A DNA stretch of 64,000 nucleotides, taken from Atrina japonica. Lineage: Eukaryota; Mollusca; Bivalvia; Pterioida; Pinnidae. Below the pieces are notes generated by a model. The model was not told where the DNA came from. It searched no databases and saw only the letters and a program-made list of their open reading frames with translations. Shown here piece after piece: positions 1 through 11,794 of the stretch (its first letter is position 1; every line of letters begins with the position of its first letter). Made by a program: the position numbers and the translations under genes. The stretch covers positions 519,994 to 583,993 of the forward strand of contig BROG01000473.1 in the NCBI GenBank assembly GCA_030159075.1, given 5' to 3'.

Positions 1-301
1 GGAGGCGTGTCCACATATTAAATCAGCCATTGAATGTGAAAATGAAGCACAACCATTAACGTTGAAAAATTCTGTTCTTAATTCACTTCAGGTCTCAAAT
101 GAGACTAAACAAGCCATTTGGCTTCTAGCCACCGAGACAACTGGGCCATTAGTGCAAAGGGTCACAAAAAACATTATGGTAGTCAAATGTAAGCCAAATC
201 CAAAACAACCTCTGGGCTTTCTACACTTCTCATTTTTTGAAACCACACGGAACAGAGAACACCCAGAGCACAAATTTCAGTGCACCTGTAGACTTTTCAA
301 G
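1..301 (+). CDS. C2orf42: C2orf42 homologue, first visible exon (left end open)
   Basis: The reading frame begins at base 2 and runs open to AAG at 299-301, followed by a GT donor at 302. The sequence includes [16 protein letters not shown] and [17 protein letters not shown], both strongly like the vertebrate protein. The exon start is outside the window, so its true length is unknown. It ends in phase 0. Confidence 0.9.
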
Positions 302-3300
302 GTAAAATATTCTATCTTTCATATTTTTTCATGATTTGGAATAATGATAATATTGGATAGCATATCATGTTTTGAATCAAATAATATGGTACCCTTATAC
401 TTATAGGTAGTTAGGTATATTGTTCTTTTTTTATGTATCTTGATAATATTTTTTTTTTGTGTATTAAGTTTGGTGTGGGTTTGACTCAGATCACAGGTTT
501 CTAATGCTTTTGTTGACCATTGTCGATTTAAAACATACATGTACTAGTTACAGGTTGTTGCCATTATACCACTTTTTCCATATATGTTTGAATCTGATGT
601 TGGCTTAAATAGAATCTGATATCTCATGTGTCAGATGGTTTGAATACCAGTTACTTATTTTATCATTAGACTGACATGTAAGCATGAACTACTTTACTTA
701 ATGGTGTATCAGGCCACAAAATAACTGACATTGTCGTCACCCCCTTATAGTTTTTGCTGTTTAAAGCCTAGGAATGACCATAACCTGCATGTTACAATAG
801 CAATAATGAAGACTTAAAAATGAAATTCATCGAGAACAAAAAGGAGGTTACGTGAATTGCATTTGTCGTAAGCCGAACGATTGCTCCCTTGTCAGGGCTT
901 TTTCTATATTGTCCAAGGGGCCGAATATTTTGACCCCATTCCCAATGCAAAATGCATGTATTTTTTTCCCAACTGAGGAAAAAATTCCCAATTTGATGTT
1001 GAGCTTATGACTAAAATAAAAAAAAAAAATAATATAAGGGGAAATGCATTTAAAAAATGCATGTAGATATTCATGTGTGCACACATTTTTCCCAATATGA
1101 CACAAATTCATGTCAAAATTCCCAATTGTGTTGCCCTTGGCATTTTCCCAAAATTGACAGAAAAAGGCCTGCTAGTTATTTTGTGGTCTTGTGTATTATG
1201 GCAGGCATGGATGTCAAAGAGAGCTCAATGAATACAAATTCTTTGTGCTGCTTGAATTTTGTGCCACTTCACCTATAGATGCTGATGTCCATGAAAATTA
1301 TTTATGATAAAACAAGATAAGTTAATAAATGCTACTGTACATGTATATGATATAAAAACAATTTCACTTGCCAGTCCGATAAATACAGAGCCAACCTGGC
1401 TCAGGTGGTAGTGCACTCGACTCTTGATCGTGAGGAGGTGAGTTCGAGTCCAACTGGTGGCAGGTCGGTTTCCTGTCCTTCGGATGAGACAGTAAAAACC
1501 GAGGTTCTGTGTCACAGTAGGTGTTGGCACGTTAAAGAACCCTCACTGCTCATTGGTTGTAAGTGCAGAGCATAGCCAAAATTTGAAGCCCTTCACCGGC
1601 ATTTGGTGACGTCTCCATATGAGTGAAAGATTCTTGAGTGGTATGTTAAACAACAATAAACAAAAAAAAACAAAACCCAAAACTGATTAATACATAATGT
1701 TAGGCATAAATGGAGCTAATCTTTAATTTGTTGCTTTGGACTTCAGCGACCATTATGAATATAACTGTTTAGGCCTTTTGTTCTCCAGTATTCCTAGAAA
1801 TGTAATGTCATTTTTTTTTTAAGATAATATGGCTTTTATTAATTTAATACTTGGAACAATTGATATTTTCACAGAATAAACCTGGTTCAAAAGAGGAGTT
1901 GCACAAACGCTGTGTTCACTTTTATGCTTGTGTCTGTGCATTTGCTAGTGATGACAAGCTAGCTGAGGAATTTGAATATTATATAAACCTTGGTGTAAAC
2001 TGTGAGTACTAATTGCTTTCATTATATGTATTGAATTTAATTACATGCATCTGTAATCATACAGTGATAATACAGAGTTTAAAATGCCCGTGCAATACGG
2101 AACGTCGTATTGCATAGTCTGTAGATGAATACGGAAATTCTACTCGACCTACTTCTGTTTATGGAATTCTGTTCATACAAAATACTTGACATCAATTACA
2201 TTCAACTAAAATATTTGATGATGTCATTAATGTCACATTCATGACGCTGTGTTTTGGCATAAGTATATATTCCTCTGTGGCATGAACACTATAAGAGGAA
2301 TATTAAATTTGTGTCCACAATTAATTAAATAAGGGGCATGTAATAAATACAAAACCACACAAATGTTTCTATCCATGTCATCAGACTACACTTGATCATT
2401 GTAGCGAAAGGATTCAACTCAAGCTACACTCTCATTGAATCATTCCACTACAACATTCTCGTGTAGTCTGATATTACGGATAGAAGCATTTGTGTAGTTT
2501 TGTCTATATATTGTTCTTCAATCCTAGGACAATTCCTTGATATTCTCACAGAATTTTCACAATTATGGTACCCATGTTTCCTGAATGTGCTGAAAAAATC
2601 CTGTTGATTAAAGTCAGTTGCTGCATTAGGTCTAACATAATACAATTCAGGGCTGTTTTCCTCCAAATTTATTGTCAATATTGGGCTATATTCCTAATTG
2701 CAAATCATATCTTTTTTTGGCCTGAAAGGTCTGTCGGGGGCATCTAGTGTTTGGATCGTCCATCTGTCTGTCTCTGTCTGTTTGATTGTGTGTCTGTTTG
2801 TGTGTCTCTCAGTAATTCTGTATCGCTTACATATAAAGTGCAATATTTCAAGTTTGGATTGTGATACAGTAACCAAACATAGACTGTAAGTTCATCTAAG
2901 TGTTGCTCACACTTCACCGACATCACATGACCCTGGGGATGGGGTCAAAATGTAGAACATTGCAAAATTTTATTGGGACGGGGGGCATTTGTGTTTTACA
3001 AACACATCTTGTTTCACAATATTTTGCCAAAAAATACCCAATTACGAACATAACATCTTTTCATTATTTCTCTTTTTTTATGCTAATATCTTCAATTATT
3101 GTTTTTCTTTAAAGTTAAAATACCACAGCTTGACAACAAAAAAGATAGCACACAATGGAAATAAATGAAACAAAAAAAAGAGAAAAAATTCCCAATTTTG
3201 TGCCAAAATGCAATGAAATTCCCAATTCCTCTGCCATGTTCTCAAAAAGGTCAGAAAAAGCCCCGCAGTTGTAATATGTCAAAATATTTATTCATGATAA

Positions 3301-6300
3301 TCAGCTTAATTGATTCAAACAGGGAAAATGTCCTAATGACATTAAGCAACTTTTTGACATTTTCTTTGTTGTTTTTTCATTTATCTTCAAGTCAAGACGA
3401 TACATCTATTACATGTCTTACCCTCTTTTGTAAAACATACATTGCTTGGTAGTATTATTACAGGTAACGTTAAACAAGACACAAAATAGATGCTCCAGTT
3501 TGGCATGGTACAAATGTTTGAATACAAATAATAAATTTACAATCCCACAAGATAAATATTTGTTCATTTCTTGGGTTTTATAGCTTTAAATGAATATCTC
3601 CAAAACCTGCAGATATCATGCTTATCTTTATGTGTGTAAACACCTATTTTCAGACCTTTTGCTCATTTTCAGATGTGATGTGCTTTGGGGCACAGATTAA
3701 ACACTGTATACCTGTAAAGTATTGGTCCTGTTTAATTTTCACCCTTAGATGAAATGGCGAATTTAAAATAAAAGCGAGATGTTCAAGCTCTATAATTGAA
3801 GCACAGACAGACATGAGACTATGGTGATTCCTGGATAATTTACTTGTAGGACGGTGTTGTTTTCTTTTTCCTTCTAGGCATGGTATTTTAGTTTAACACA
3901 ACATATGTATAAAAATAGATAGGCCCTATTCATTAACATTGTTTTACAACATTGGTGTTTGGTATGACACTGTATTTTTACCAAATGTTTACATACAGCG
4001 GTGCTACAGCAGACTCCACCTGAACGACAGATTGTGACTATCTATCAGGACAATGCTTTAGACCCTAATGATCCATCACTAGAAGTGGTCGTCTCTGAAG
4101 AAGACCTGTTGAACCCAGTCACCAAAAAACAAAGAAAAGATGATACTCTAGGTAAATATATTATTGTGACAACAGACGGTAGCTTAACAAGAAGGTACAG
4201 ATATTTTGACACATACAACAATAACTTAGGTCTACACAACACCCCAGCAGCTGTATTAACTCATCAACCCCTGAAAAAGAATGGACTGTTCTGTAAATCA
4301 GTGACTTAGACCAGTCCAAATGTGTCTTTAGGTGTGAAAGGATAATGGAAAATATGATGAAAAAGCATTCTTTAGTATTATTTTTTCAATTATTTGATAT
4401 GGGTAAATAATATGTATATGGAACTCAAGACAGCATACGTTTTTGTTTTAATGAATAAATTCCTGCCAACATTATACACTGTACATGTATTGCAGGCCAT
4501 TTGGCCTCCTATTGTTTATTGGTAACCCATAACATGTTCACAAAAAGTAATTACAATATTTAGAAAGACAAATAAACAATTCACTAAATTTGGTTGTCAT
4601 ATTACATTGCCATTTTTTTTAAATATATTTCTTTATAAATTTGAGTTATTAATGCAGTAAAATGCATACATGTGTTCTGTAGTCCAAGCCAGTAATGCAC
4701 TTTTGACCCTTCAAGAGGGGAATACTCAGTCGCCATCAAGTCCAAAGAAAAGTAGTCCAAACAAACAGCAATCACAGAGTAAAAGTGCAGCCCAGAATTT
4801 GAAAAAACCAGGTAAATGTTTGCTTGTGTTTGTAGTGTTTTATGCCATGCAACAATTTTTAGAACATTTGGGTCACTCTGGGTTTTGTGGGATATGTGTA
4901 ATGCACAAACTTATGAATATAATGACAAATTAAAAAACATAAACTGCTAATTCTCATCAAATTTGGTTTGCAGCATCTCTATGTAAAGGGTAATAAAACT
5001 GTGGTCCTGGGACAGGGATTTTTAGATAGCACCGAAACTCAGTGGCCTTGGAACCATTTCTTTCCCATGGTACCAGTATATGATCCAGTAAGACTCAAAA
5101 CAGTGCCTATATAGGATCTAGTGAGTCTCAAATCAATGCTTCCCCACACTATCTGTATAGGATCTAGTGAGGCTCAAATCAGTGCTTTCCCACACTGTAT
5201 AGTAGGGGTGCGACACGGTTCGGTTAAAAACCGAAGAACCGAACCATTGACATCAAACCGATCGGTTCGGTTCTTATATTCCGGATTTCGGTTCAGTTCG
5301 GTTGAAAAATTATTATTCAATAAGGTCTTTCTAATGACCCAAACGACATGACATTTCCTTGAAGCGGGCACCATTACTTCTAATTAAAAAAAACGTAATA
5401 TTCTTTATCAGAATATAAAATAATCTATAAATGATTAATACAGATATAATTTGAATGTAGATGTGATGATATATCCAGCCTCTCAATAACTTGCAGCTAT
5501 TTTGTAACGTTGCGTCTGTTAGGTATTTAGTGCTATCAGTATAAATTGCAAATGGCGGCTAATATGAAGTTACTCTTTCGTGTTGTTAAACAGTCATTAT
5601 ATCTCGCTCACTTCGATCACTTCATTCCTAGTTACTTTCATGTGGGATTATTTCCAACTGAAACCAGATGCCTATGACAAATATGGCAATGCATAATCAA
5701 CAGTGAATAGGCAAGTCTTTAAAATAATAAACATGACAATTTGACATGCAGCCTTTACTCTGTAGTGTCTACACACCTACGGAGTTACTCTACGACAGAA
5801 AGGCCAAGTTTTTGACATTTGATCCGTTAACCTCAGCCTGTGGTATTCTATACCCTGTCGTAAACATTTTTTTCCAAAATGTAATTCCAAAGAAGTAAGG
5901 ATTAAACAAGATGTCAAGAGTAAAATCTGTTAGTGAATTAAACATAGCAATACAGCATATTTCTCTTACAATGTAAATGGAGAGAATATTTTAAACACAA
6001 GTGTTCCATATAAGCAAATTACAATGTATTTCTGTATCGTTGATCAGTAGCTTGTTAGAAATACTACTGTGCCATGCACAGATTTATCTTAAAGATATAT
6101 TATTTCACAATAAAGTGTAAGGTAGGCTAGAGATATGAACTAGAACCCACATACTGCTGTGTTGCACCACAGGGTCTCATATTTGGGTTAAAAATATGTG
6201 CCATGTGACTGACATTCGTTCTAGAATGTATTTATACTTCTGTATTTGCACTTGGAGGCCAAGAGTCAGTTGTTAGATGAACAGAACCGAAAAATATGAG

Positions 6301-9300
6301 AACCGAAACAGAAAAAAACTGAACCGAAAAAATCCTGAACCGTCCCACCCCTACTGTATAGGCTCCAGTGAGTCTCAAACCAGTGCTTTCCCACACTGTA
6401 TAGGTTCCAGTGAGGCTCAAACCAGTGCTTTCCCACACTGTATAGGATCTAGTGAGTCTCAAACCAGTGCTTTCCCACACTATAGAATCCAGTGAGGCTC
6501 AAACCAGTGCTTTCCCACACTATAGAATCCAGTGAGTCTCAAACCAGTGCTCTCCCACTCTGTATAGGATCCAGTGAGTCTCAAACCAGTGCTTCCCACA
6601 CTGTATAGAATCCAGTGAGTCTCAAACCAGTGCTTACCACACTGTATAGGATCTAGTGAGTCTCAAACCAGTGCTTCCCACACTGTATAGAATCTAGTGA
6701 GTCTCAAACCAGTGCTTTCCCACACTATAGAATCCAGTGAGGCTCAAACCAGTGCTTTCCCACACTATAGAATCCAGTGGGTCTCAAACCACACTCTGTA
6801 TAGGATCCAGTGAGTCTCAAACCAGTGCTTACCACACTGTATAGGATCTAGTCTCAAACCAGTGCTTCCCACACTGTATAGAATCCAGTGAGGCTCAAAC
6901 CAGTGCTTACCACACTGTATAGGATCTAGTGAGGCTCAAACCAGTGCTTTCCCACTCTGTATAGGATCCAGTGAGTCTCAAACCTGTGTTTCCGATATGC
7001 TGATTGAACAATGCTGAAACCACTTTGCTATGGATGTCCTTATATCATTTCCTATTTTGTTTTAATTTTTCAAGGGTATATATAATGCATCGTATTATGC
7101 CAATGAATATATCTTACAGGTAAAATGAACCTCTTAAAAGAGAATACTCAATAAGTTGATGAAAGATTAGTAAATGATATAAATCATAATAGTTTGTAGG
7201 AATTATTGTATATAAAACATCTTCACCTCTTTTGTATCAGTTTTGAGCATCTGGTATTCTTGATTTCAGCCACTGTGTCAATAGACGAATCTCAAATAGC
7301 CATATCCTTTCATCAGTGGTTGGGAAGTGTAACAGAAAGAATCAATCAAACCATGCATTACCAGTTTGATGGTAAGTAATATAAACCATTATGATAATGG
7401 TGAGTCATATATTTTTTATCATCACAATACCACTGCTATAGGTACTCAGTAGATGGAGTGTTTGCCTAACCCGTAGAACGTCCTGTATTAGATTCCTGGT
7501 CTTGGTAATATCTGAGGCATTTATGATAGATGGTGACATTTCCATTGATGGTTTGACTAATGTCTGTAGCATGTATATACAGTTTGATTAGTTGCATACA
7601 ACAGCTAAATATTTCTTCTTTCATCTTGATTCTGCAGTGTCTATTGATAATAGATAAATGCTGTTTTCATACCACATTGATGACACACAGGCGGGATTGG
7701 GTGAATGCCATCACATGCCAGGGCAACAAAACTTTGTCAACCCCATGCATAGCCCCTTTTGGGTTTTAGACAGACTTCTCATTGATACAGAACTTTCTGA
7801 TGTGTTCAGAGCACAAACATTAAAGAAATGTCAAATCTTAGCAGACAGCATTTTATACCTTCCTGAAGCTGATGAAAGCTTTGTTTATTCTGTCTCTCGG
7901 TATAATAAACAATTGATTGTCCTGGCAGTAAGGAGACAGAATGACTTGTTTAAGTCATAATTCCCTTGGGAAATTTTAAATTCCCTGGGTAAACAAATTG
8001 TAATGTCTCTGTACAACCAGGGCAATAAATGTATAATATTAATCAACAAATTTAAGTTTGAGACACGTTTTTTTTTTTTTAATACAAAGAGGTCTTTCCT
8101 TATTTTTGGTCAAAAATGCTCATCAAATTTACTGTTGTGAAGTGAAGTACCATAGTAGTGAAAAATTATAGACTAATGAACGATAAATAGAGATATTGTC
8201 ATTGCTGTGGTAAAATTGATTACATGTGTAATCCTGTCCTTACATTTTGTATACTTTTCTATCTCTCTCTCTTTTTTTCAGGAAATCCAGACCCTCTAGT
8301 CTTCCATGCGCCCCAGTTGTTTTTTGACTGTTTACAACAGAGAATCTCTGCAGGCAATAAAAAAAGACGTTTGCCAAATTTTACAACTGGCTTTGTTAGA
8401 AAAGATGCTCTTCCTCTTGGAACATTTACAAAATACACCTGGCACATAACAAATATTCTTCATGTAAAACAGATATTTGACACTCAAGAGGTATGGAATC
8501 TAATACAGGGTGTTGACTAGGCATATTGTATAGTGTTTGAATACCTCATTGGTATTGCTGTCTTTTGTCGTCTTGTGTCCAACTAATGTTATACATAAAC
8601 TTTTCAACTCCAAAACCACTGAGGCAGATCTCTTAAACTTTGGTATGAAGCATCTCTTAGGAAATGGGCACAAGTAAGGAATTTCATTACCCTTGCCTTT
8701 GAGATTTAAATTTGCTATGTAAAGAATTTCATAAATTTCTGTTTACTTTTTTTTTTTACCTAAGAGTAATCTGTTTCCTGAAAGAAAATAAACATTGTTC
8801 ATTGCATTCTTTTGAACATTGCATCCCAATTAGAACTCACAAAGGTTAAAAGCTAAAGTATCTTAGAGGCTTTGCAAATTTGTTACATAGTCTTTATTTA
8901 AAACAATGCAGAAAAATGTCCAGTTATAAGCTTAGCATTTATTCATATTGCTAAATCAGTTATGTCATTGTATATATGTAGTTATGTTTATCATGTTAAG
9001 TTATTAAACATGTTTATGTGAAAAAAACATATACCCTATATGTAAAATTAATGAAAGAGGACCTGTAAGAATTGGTCAAAAACGTTAAGAAGACATGCTG
9101 TTTGTTAAAATCTTTGATGTTTGAATGGTGTTCTATGCCATACTCATCAATATTTCAGTTATATGATTACAGCCAGGTTTTATGGTGGAGGGTAGTACCT
9201 GGTTGCAATTAACCCAGTAAGAGACAACTGATCTCCCACATATAAATAGCAAACTTTGTCACAAAACCAGCTGTAATAAATTCAAGCGGGGCTCAAACTG

Positions 9301-10892
9301 CCACTAGCTAGAAGTAAGAGACTTCATTCTCTGACCTCTCGGCTCACTATAGAAATTTTTCTACTTATTGATATGATGCAAATAAATATTCCTGATGAGC
9401 AAATAGGCTTTTACAAAAATCTTTGATTTGTGACTCATGGTCAGTGATTTTGTAGATAGGGTTGACACTAAAGTGACCTTTGGTAATTTTAAGGTGAGCA
9501 GAGTGAAGGAATGACATCTCTACCAATAGAAAAAGAAATAAAATTCCTTATGATTCTTAAAAAGATTTCATGTTACCCTTTTATATAATTTCAGATGTCA
9601 TTAGATATAACACGGAACTTTGTGGAGAATCGTGATGGAACATATGACCTTTATGAGGTTCCAAAAGTTGAGGTTGAAAATATAGATGAACCCTTTAAGG
9701 GCAAAAATCCTATGCCTATCAGGCCATTTGAGCTGAAAACCTACCTCAAAGTTGGTGAGTCAGATAATTGTAAAACTACAGCCTTTACATGTATAACTAC
9801 TGGCTCTACCCTAATAGCACTCAATGAATAGTGTAGTATTAAATTGTGTTTTTATATATAGGAATTTGATTTAAATGATTATAAATGTTGTCGAGTTGCT
9901 TTTGTGTCATATTTTAAATCTGTAATATTAATTTTGGTCACATACAAGGCTAGTCTATTTAAAAACCGCTCTCCCATCACTGCTGTTTTCTATATGTCCC
10001 TTACAGGTTTTAATGAAATGGATATCGTGTGAATGATACTGTAGTGTGTCATGTTTGACCAATGAAAATGCATCTAACACTATCTTGAAAGTTTTTTGAA
10101 TGGCCAAAAGGCGTAACTTACTTTATAATAAAGAAATTGTTGCTATTTGGATTTTCTTTGATGATTTGATTCAATCCATAGTTATGAAAAGTATTCTCTA
10201 CCTCCAGATTTTATGTGTTCAGTGACATTGACCATTCGAAAAACTTTCAAGGTCATGTATCACATGAAACTTGTAATCCATTCATCTTGTTTGCAGAGGG
10301 CTATAGTCCAAATGTTAGTTGAATCTTATATAAGACTACTGTAACAAAGACTAATGATAAGTACTTGACATGAAAATTAGGAGTGTGTTTGAAAATTTTA
10401 ATCCCATGGATGATGTCATAAGATAACTTAAATGTATTAGATAAGCCTGTTGCATAGATATCAATTTATGGCATCTCGGCCGTAGCTGGTGTCCAAATAA
10501 ATGAAGAATATTGGAAATATGATAGATAAAGCTAAAATATTGATGAAAATCACACAAAAATTTTCAAAATGTTTTGTGAAAAACATACTAAATACCAATG
10601 AAAAACCAAACAAACAAAACAGAATATTTGACATAATTTGTGTATCTAAGAATTCTATAAAAGAATCATTGAATAAGGTGATTCTGTACTTACAGGAAAT
10701 ACAGCCCCAGATCAGAAAGAACCCACCCCTTTTATAATAGAATGGATACCCGACATTCTTCCTAAGTCAAGAATAGGAGAGCTACGCATCAAGTTTGAAT
10801 ATGGACATCAGCGAAATGGACAGATTGAACACAGAATTACTGCTGTGTCAGCAGAAATTCCTCTTCAAACAATTCATGTTCAAGAGTTGTAA
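2..10892 (+). CDS. C2orf42: C2orf42 homologue, 3' eight coding exons (partial at 5' end)
   Basis: Joined exons: 2-301, 1875-2001, 3999-4151, 4683-4811, 7270-7371, 8282-8490, 9595-9754, 10696-10892. All introns are GT-AG and the phases agree (0,1,1,1,1,0,1), giving 458 residues and a TAA stop. Blocks recall vertebrate C2orf42 almost residue for residue: [12 protein letters not shown] near the left edge, [19 protein letters not shown] in exon 5, [12 protein letters not shown] and [10 protein letters not shown] in exon 6, [17 protein letters not shown] in exon 7, and [12 protein letters not shown] followed by [11 protein letters not shown] in exon 8. From memory human C2orf42 has about 574 residues, so roughly 130 N-terminal residues, including the cysteine-rich zinc-binding start, lie left of this window. 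The molecular function is unknown to me. The Ser/Lys/Gln-rich stretch in exons 3-4 is the least conserved part. Nothing suggests a pseudogene. Confidence 0.93.
302..1874. other. Intron with SINE and diffuse repeat sequence
   Basis: This is a GT-AG intron. It contains the SINE at 1390-1675. At about 900-1170 it contains a sequence with repeated CCCAATTT-type words that also occurs at 3170-3265 in the next intron. I see no coding signal in it. Confidence 0.7.
1390..1675 (+). repeat. tRNA-derived SINE, copy A
   Basis: The head resembles a tRNA: an A-box-like TGGCTCAGGTGG and a B-box-like GAGTTCGAGTCC. The body contains CGTTAAAGAACCCTCACTGC, and the tail is CAACAATAAAC followed by an A-rich run. 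The same arrangement recurs at 53359-53638 (plus) and 14208-14483 (minus). It may be the molluscan V-SINE family RUDI, but that assignment is from memory and unverified. The body and tail rule out a functional tRNA gene. Confidence 0.85.
1875..2001 (+). CDS. C2orf42: C2orf42 homologue exon
   Basis: The acceptor AG is at 1873-1874 and the donor GTGAGT at 2002. The 42 codons include [20 protein letters not shown], which matches the conserved Cys-rich CIHFFACICAFA block of the family. The exon is in phase 0 at its start and phase 1 at its end. Confidence 0.92.
2350..2502. repeat. Hairpin (fold-back) element, 153 bp
   Basis: The left arm begins CAAAACCACACAAATG and the right arm ends CATTTGTGTAGTTTTG. 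The arms continue inward through TTCTATCC/GGATAG and CAGACTACAC/GTGTAGTCTG. The two arms pair over most of 50 bases around a short central region. This is consistent with a fold-back MITE in the intron. Confidence 0.7.
2700..3015. repeat. Interspersed repeat with CTGTCTGTCTGT-rich core
   Basis: It contains GTCTGTCGGGGGCAT, then a CATCTGTCTGTCTC-rich tract, and ends GGGGGCATTTGTG. Dispersed sequences of this style (a GTCCGTC/GTCTGTC block after a short hairpin) also occur at 11790 and 45660. No coding capacity is evident. Confidence 0.45.
3999..4151 (+). CDS. C2orf42: C2orf42 homologue exon (acidic then basic linker)
   Basis: The acceptor AG is at 3997-3998 and the donor GTAAAT at 4152. It is a phase 1 to phase 1 exon of 153 bases. 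It encodes an acidic segment ([10 protein letters not shown]) followed by [10 protein letters not shown], in the same relative place as the basic KKRRKDE patch of the vertebrate protein. It is less conserved than the neighbouring exons. Confidence 0.85.
4683..4811 (+). CDS. C2orf42: C2orf42 homologue exon (Ser/Lys/Gln-rich linker)
   Basis: The acceptor AG is at 4681-4682 and the donor GTAAAT at 4812, phase 1 to 1. It encodes a low-complexity Ser/Pro/Lys/Gln stretch ending NLKKP, comparable to the GLKKP of the vertebrate protein. The call rests mainly on phase, splice sites and position between recognised exons. Confidence 0.8.
5083..5202 (+). repeat. 42-bp minisatellite, left part
   Basis: About three diverged units of the type GGATCTAGTGAGTCTCAAAC + CAGTGCTTTCCCACACTGTA + TA. 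The array is cut by the hAT insertion at 5203-6353 and resumes in the same register at 6354. Confidence 0.9.
5203..6353. mobile_element. Non-autonomous hAT-type DNA transposon, 1151 bp
   Basis: The element starts TAGGGGTGCGAC and ends GTCCCACCCCTA, an imperfect terminal inverted repeat of hAT type. It is flanked by the perfect 8-bp direct repeat CTGTATAG at 5195-5202 and 6354-6361. The subterminal regions are rich in GAACCG/CGGTTC words that form short hairpins. No transposase reading frame is present, so it must have been moved by a transposase supplied elsewhere. It sits inside a minisatellite unit. Joining the flanks at one copy of the 8-bp repeat restores the unit exactly, which proves the boundaries. 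Confidence 0.92.
6354..6985 (+). repeat. 42-bp minisatellite, right part
   Basis: Roughly sixteen units of 38-42 bp with the core CAAACCAGTGCTTTCCCACA. Variants are scattered (GGATCT/GAATCC starts, a few-base deletions), so the array is old rather than recently expanded. Open frames across it are chance products. Confidence 0.92.
7270..7371 (+). CDS. C2orf42: C2orf42 homologue exon
   Basis: The acceptor TTTCAG ends at 7269 and the donor GTAAGT starts at 7372, phase 1 to 1. It encodes [16 protein letters not shown] followed by TMHYQFD, nearly identical to the vertebrate SFQDWLASVTERIHQ and TMHYQFD. The preceding 2.4-kb intron holds the minisatellite and the hAT insertion. Confidence 0.93.
7658..7960 (+). 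other. Unrecognised 100-codon open frame inside an intron
   Basis: The open frame lies between the exons ending at 7371 and starting at 8282. A splice-like CACAG precedes it at 7690, but its phase does not join the previous exon without an immediate stop (TGA). The region [19 protein letters not shown] looks protein-like, but I do not recognise a family. It could be an alternative exon, a retrocopy scrap or chance. Confidence 0.2.
8282..8490 (+). CDS. C2orf42: C2orf42 homologue exon (best conserved)
   Basis: A polypyrimidine tract and CAG end at 8281, and the donor GTATGG starts at 8491. The exon runs from phase 1 to phase 0. It encodes [20 protein letters not shown], then [20 protein letters not shown] and KQIFDTQE, closely matching the vertebrate sequence. 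Confidence 0.95.
8491..9594. other. Intron without recognisable elements
   Basis: This is a GT-AG intron. I see no repeat family shared with the rest of the window and no coding signal. Confidence 0.6.
9595..9754 (+). CDS. C2orf42: C2orf42 homologue exon
   Basis: The acceptor TTTCAG ends at 9594 and the donor GTGAGT starts at 9755, phase 0 to 1. It encodes [20 protein letters not shown] and [12 protein letters not shown]. The ATG at the exon start is an internal methionine, as in the vertebrate protein, not a translation start. Confidence 0.94.
9755..10695. other. Intron without recognisable elements
   Basis: This is a GT-AG intron. The open frame at 10501-10737 is Asn/Lys-rich, runs into the terminal exon in the wrong frame, and is not supported as coding. 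Confidence 0.6.
10696..10892 (+). CDS. C2orf42: C2orf42 homologue terminal coding exon
   Basis: The acceptor TACAG ends at 10695. The exon encodes [20 protein letters not shown], then [17 protein letters not shown], and a lineage-specific tail ending HVQEL before TAA at 10890-10892. Human C2orf42 ends in a different Pro/Leu-rich tail, so only the last 25 or so residues diverge. Confidence 0.94.
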
Positions 10893-11089
10893 GATTATGG
10901 TTGTCAGATTGTGCTTGAGTATTTATAAATGTGTGCATGTTAAACTGTGAACATCACCTGAGAATCTGTGAACAGAGCAAGTTCTGTTGCTTGTAGTTAT
11001 TGTCAGAATTATACCTTAAGTGTATAAAAATCACATTGGATATCAAATTGTGCATTTGCATTGTTAAATCTTTATGAGTCAGATGTTAA

Positions 11090-11393
11090 ATTAAAAGTAT
11101 TAAGATAATTATGCCTTACAGTTTTTTATCAGGACATGGAGTTGTGGTCGTGAAAAATGATTCTTAACCAACAGAGCTGAAACAAAGTCCAAAGATCAGT
11201 ATTTAAGTAAGATCAGTAATTCTTAACCAATAGAGCTGAAACAAAGTCCAAAGATCAGTATTTGAATTTCTATTTTATCAGTATTCAGATACTCGTCTTT
11301 TTTCTTCATGTGTATTTTTTTCTTTAATTTTGGGGTGCCAGTGATTCTAAATGTCTATATTTCCTATATGCAGTAGAACTTAAGTGAAATAAA
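11090..11393 (+). terminator. Candidate poly(A) signals of the C2orf42 homologue
   Basis: ATTAAA at 11090-11095 and AATAAA at 11388-11393 lie 200 and 500 bases past the stop codon. Which one is used cannot be decided from sequence. Confidence 0.35.
11160..11264. repeat. Tandem duplication, 59-bp period
   Basis: The block TTCTTAACCAACAGAGCTGA to AAGATCAGTATTT is repeated with one substitution (AACAGA/AATAGA). The second unit starts 59 bases after the first. It lies in the presumed 3' UTR or just past it. Confidence 0.85.
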
Positions 11394-11794
11394 CTTCTAT
11401 GAGTCGAATTTCAATGAGTCAAATTTCGAGTTTCGAGAAATTGACAAAGTCCTAAATAACTTTCTTATATTACTCTTTTTATAAACAATTTGGAATTCGA
11501 AATTTATGAGTCGAATTTCTCGATATTTCGAATAAATTTTTTCTATAAAAAAGTAAAAAATTCCTACAAATAATATTACATGAACACTCAATTTCACAAA
11601 TATTAAATTCATTTTAGCAATAAATATTGATATGACCCCTATGTCTTATATGGTTTCATAGCAGTCATACATATCCTATAGAACCTCTGAAACTAAAAAC
11701 TGTTTGATTCTTGGTTACCATTCATGAGTTGAAGTCCTGATGTTTGGATTGATCAAAGTTTTACTGTAGATAATTTTCAATCATTGGTATTTTG

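Noticed and set aside
1390..1465. Possible tRNA gene
   Set aside because: Boxes A and B are present, but the sequence continues into a SINE body and A-rich tail shared with two other copies, and no proper acceptor stem closes.
6354..6985. CRISPR-like array
   Set aside because: The units are directly adjacent with no unique spacers and the genome is animal. It is a minisatellite.
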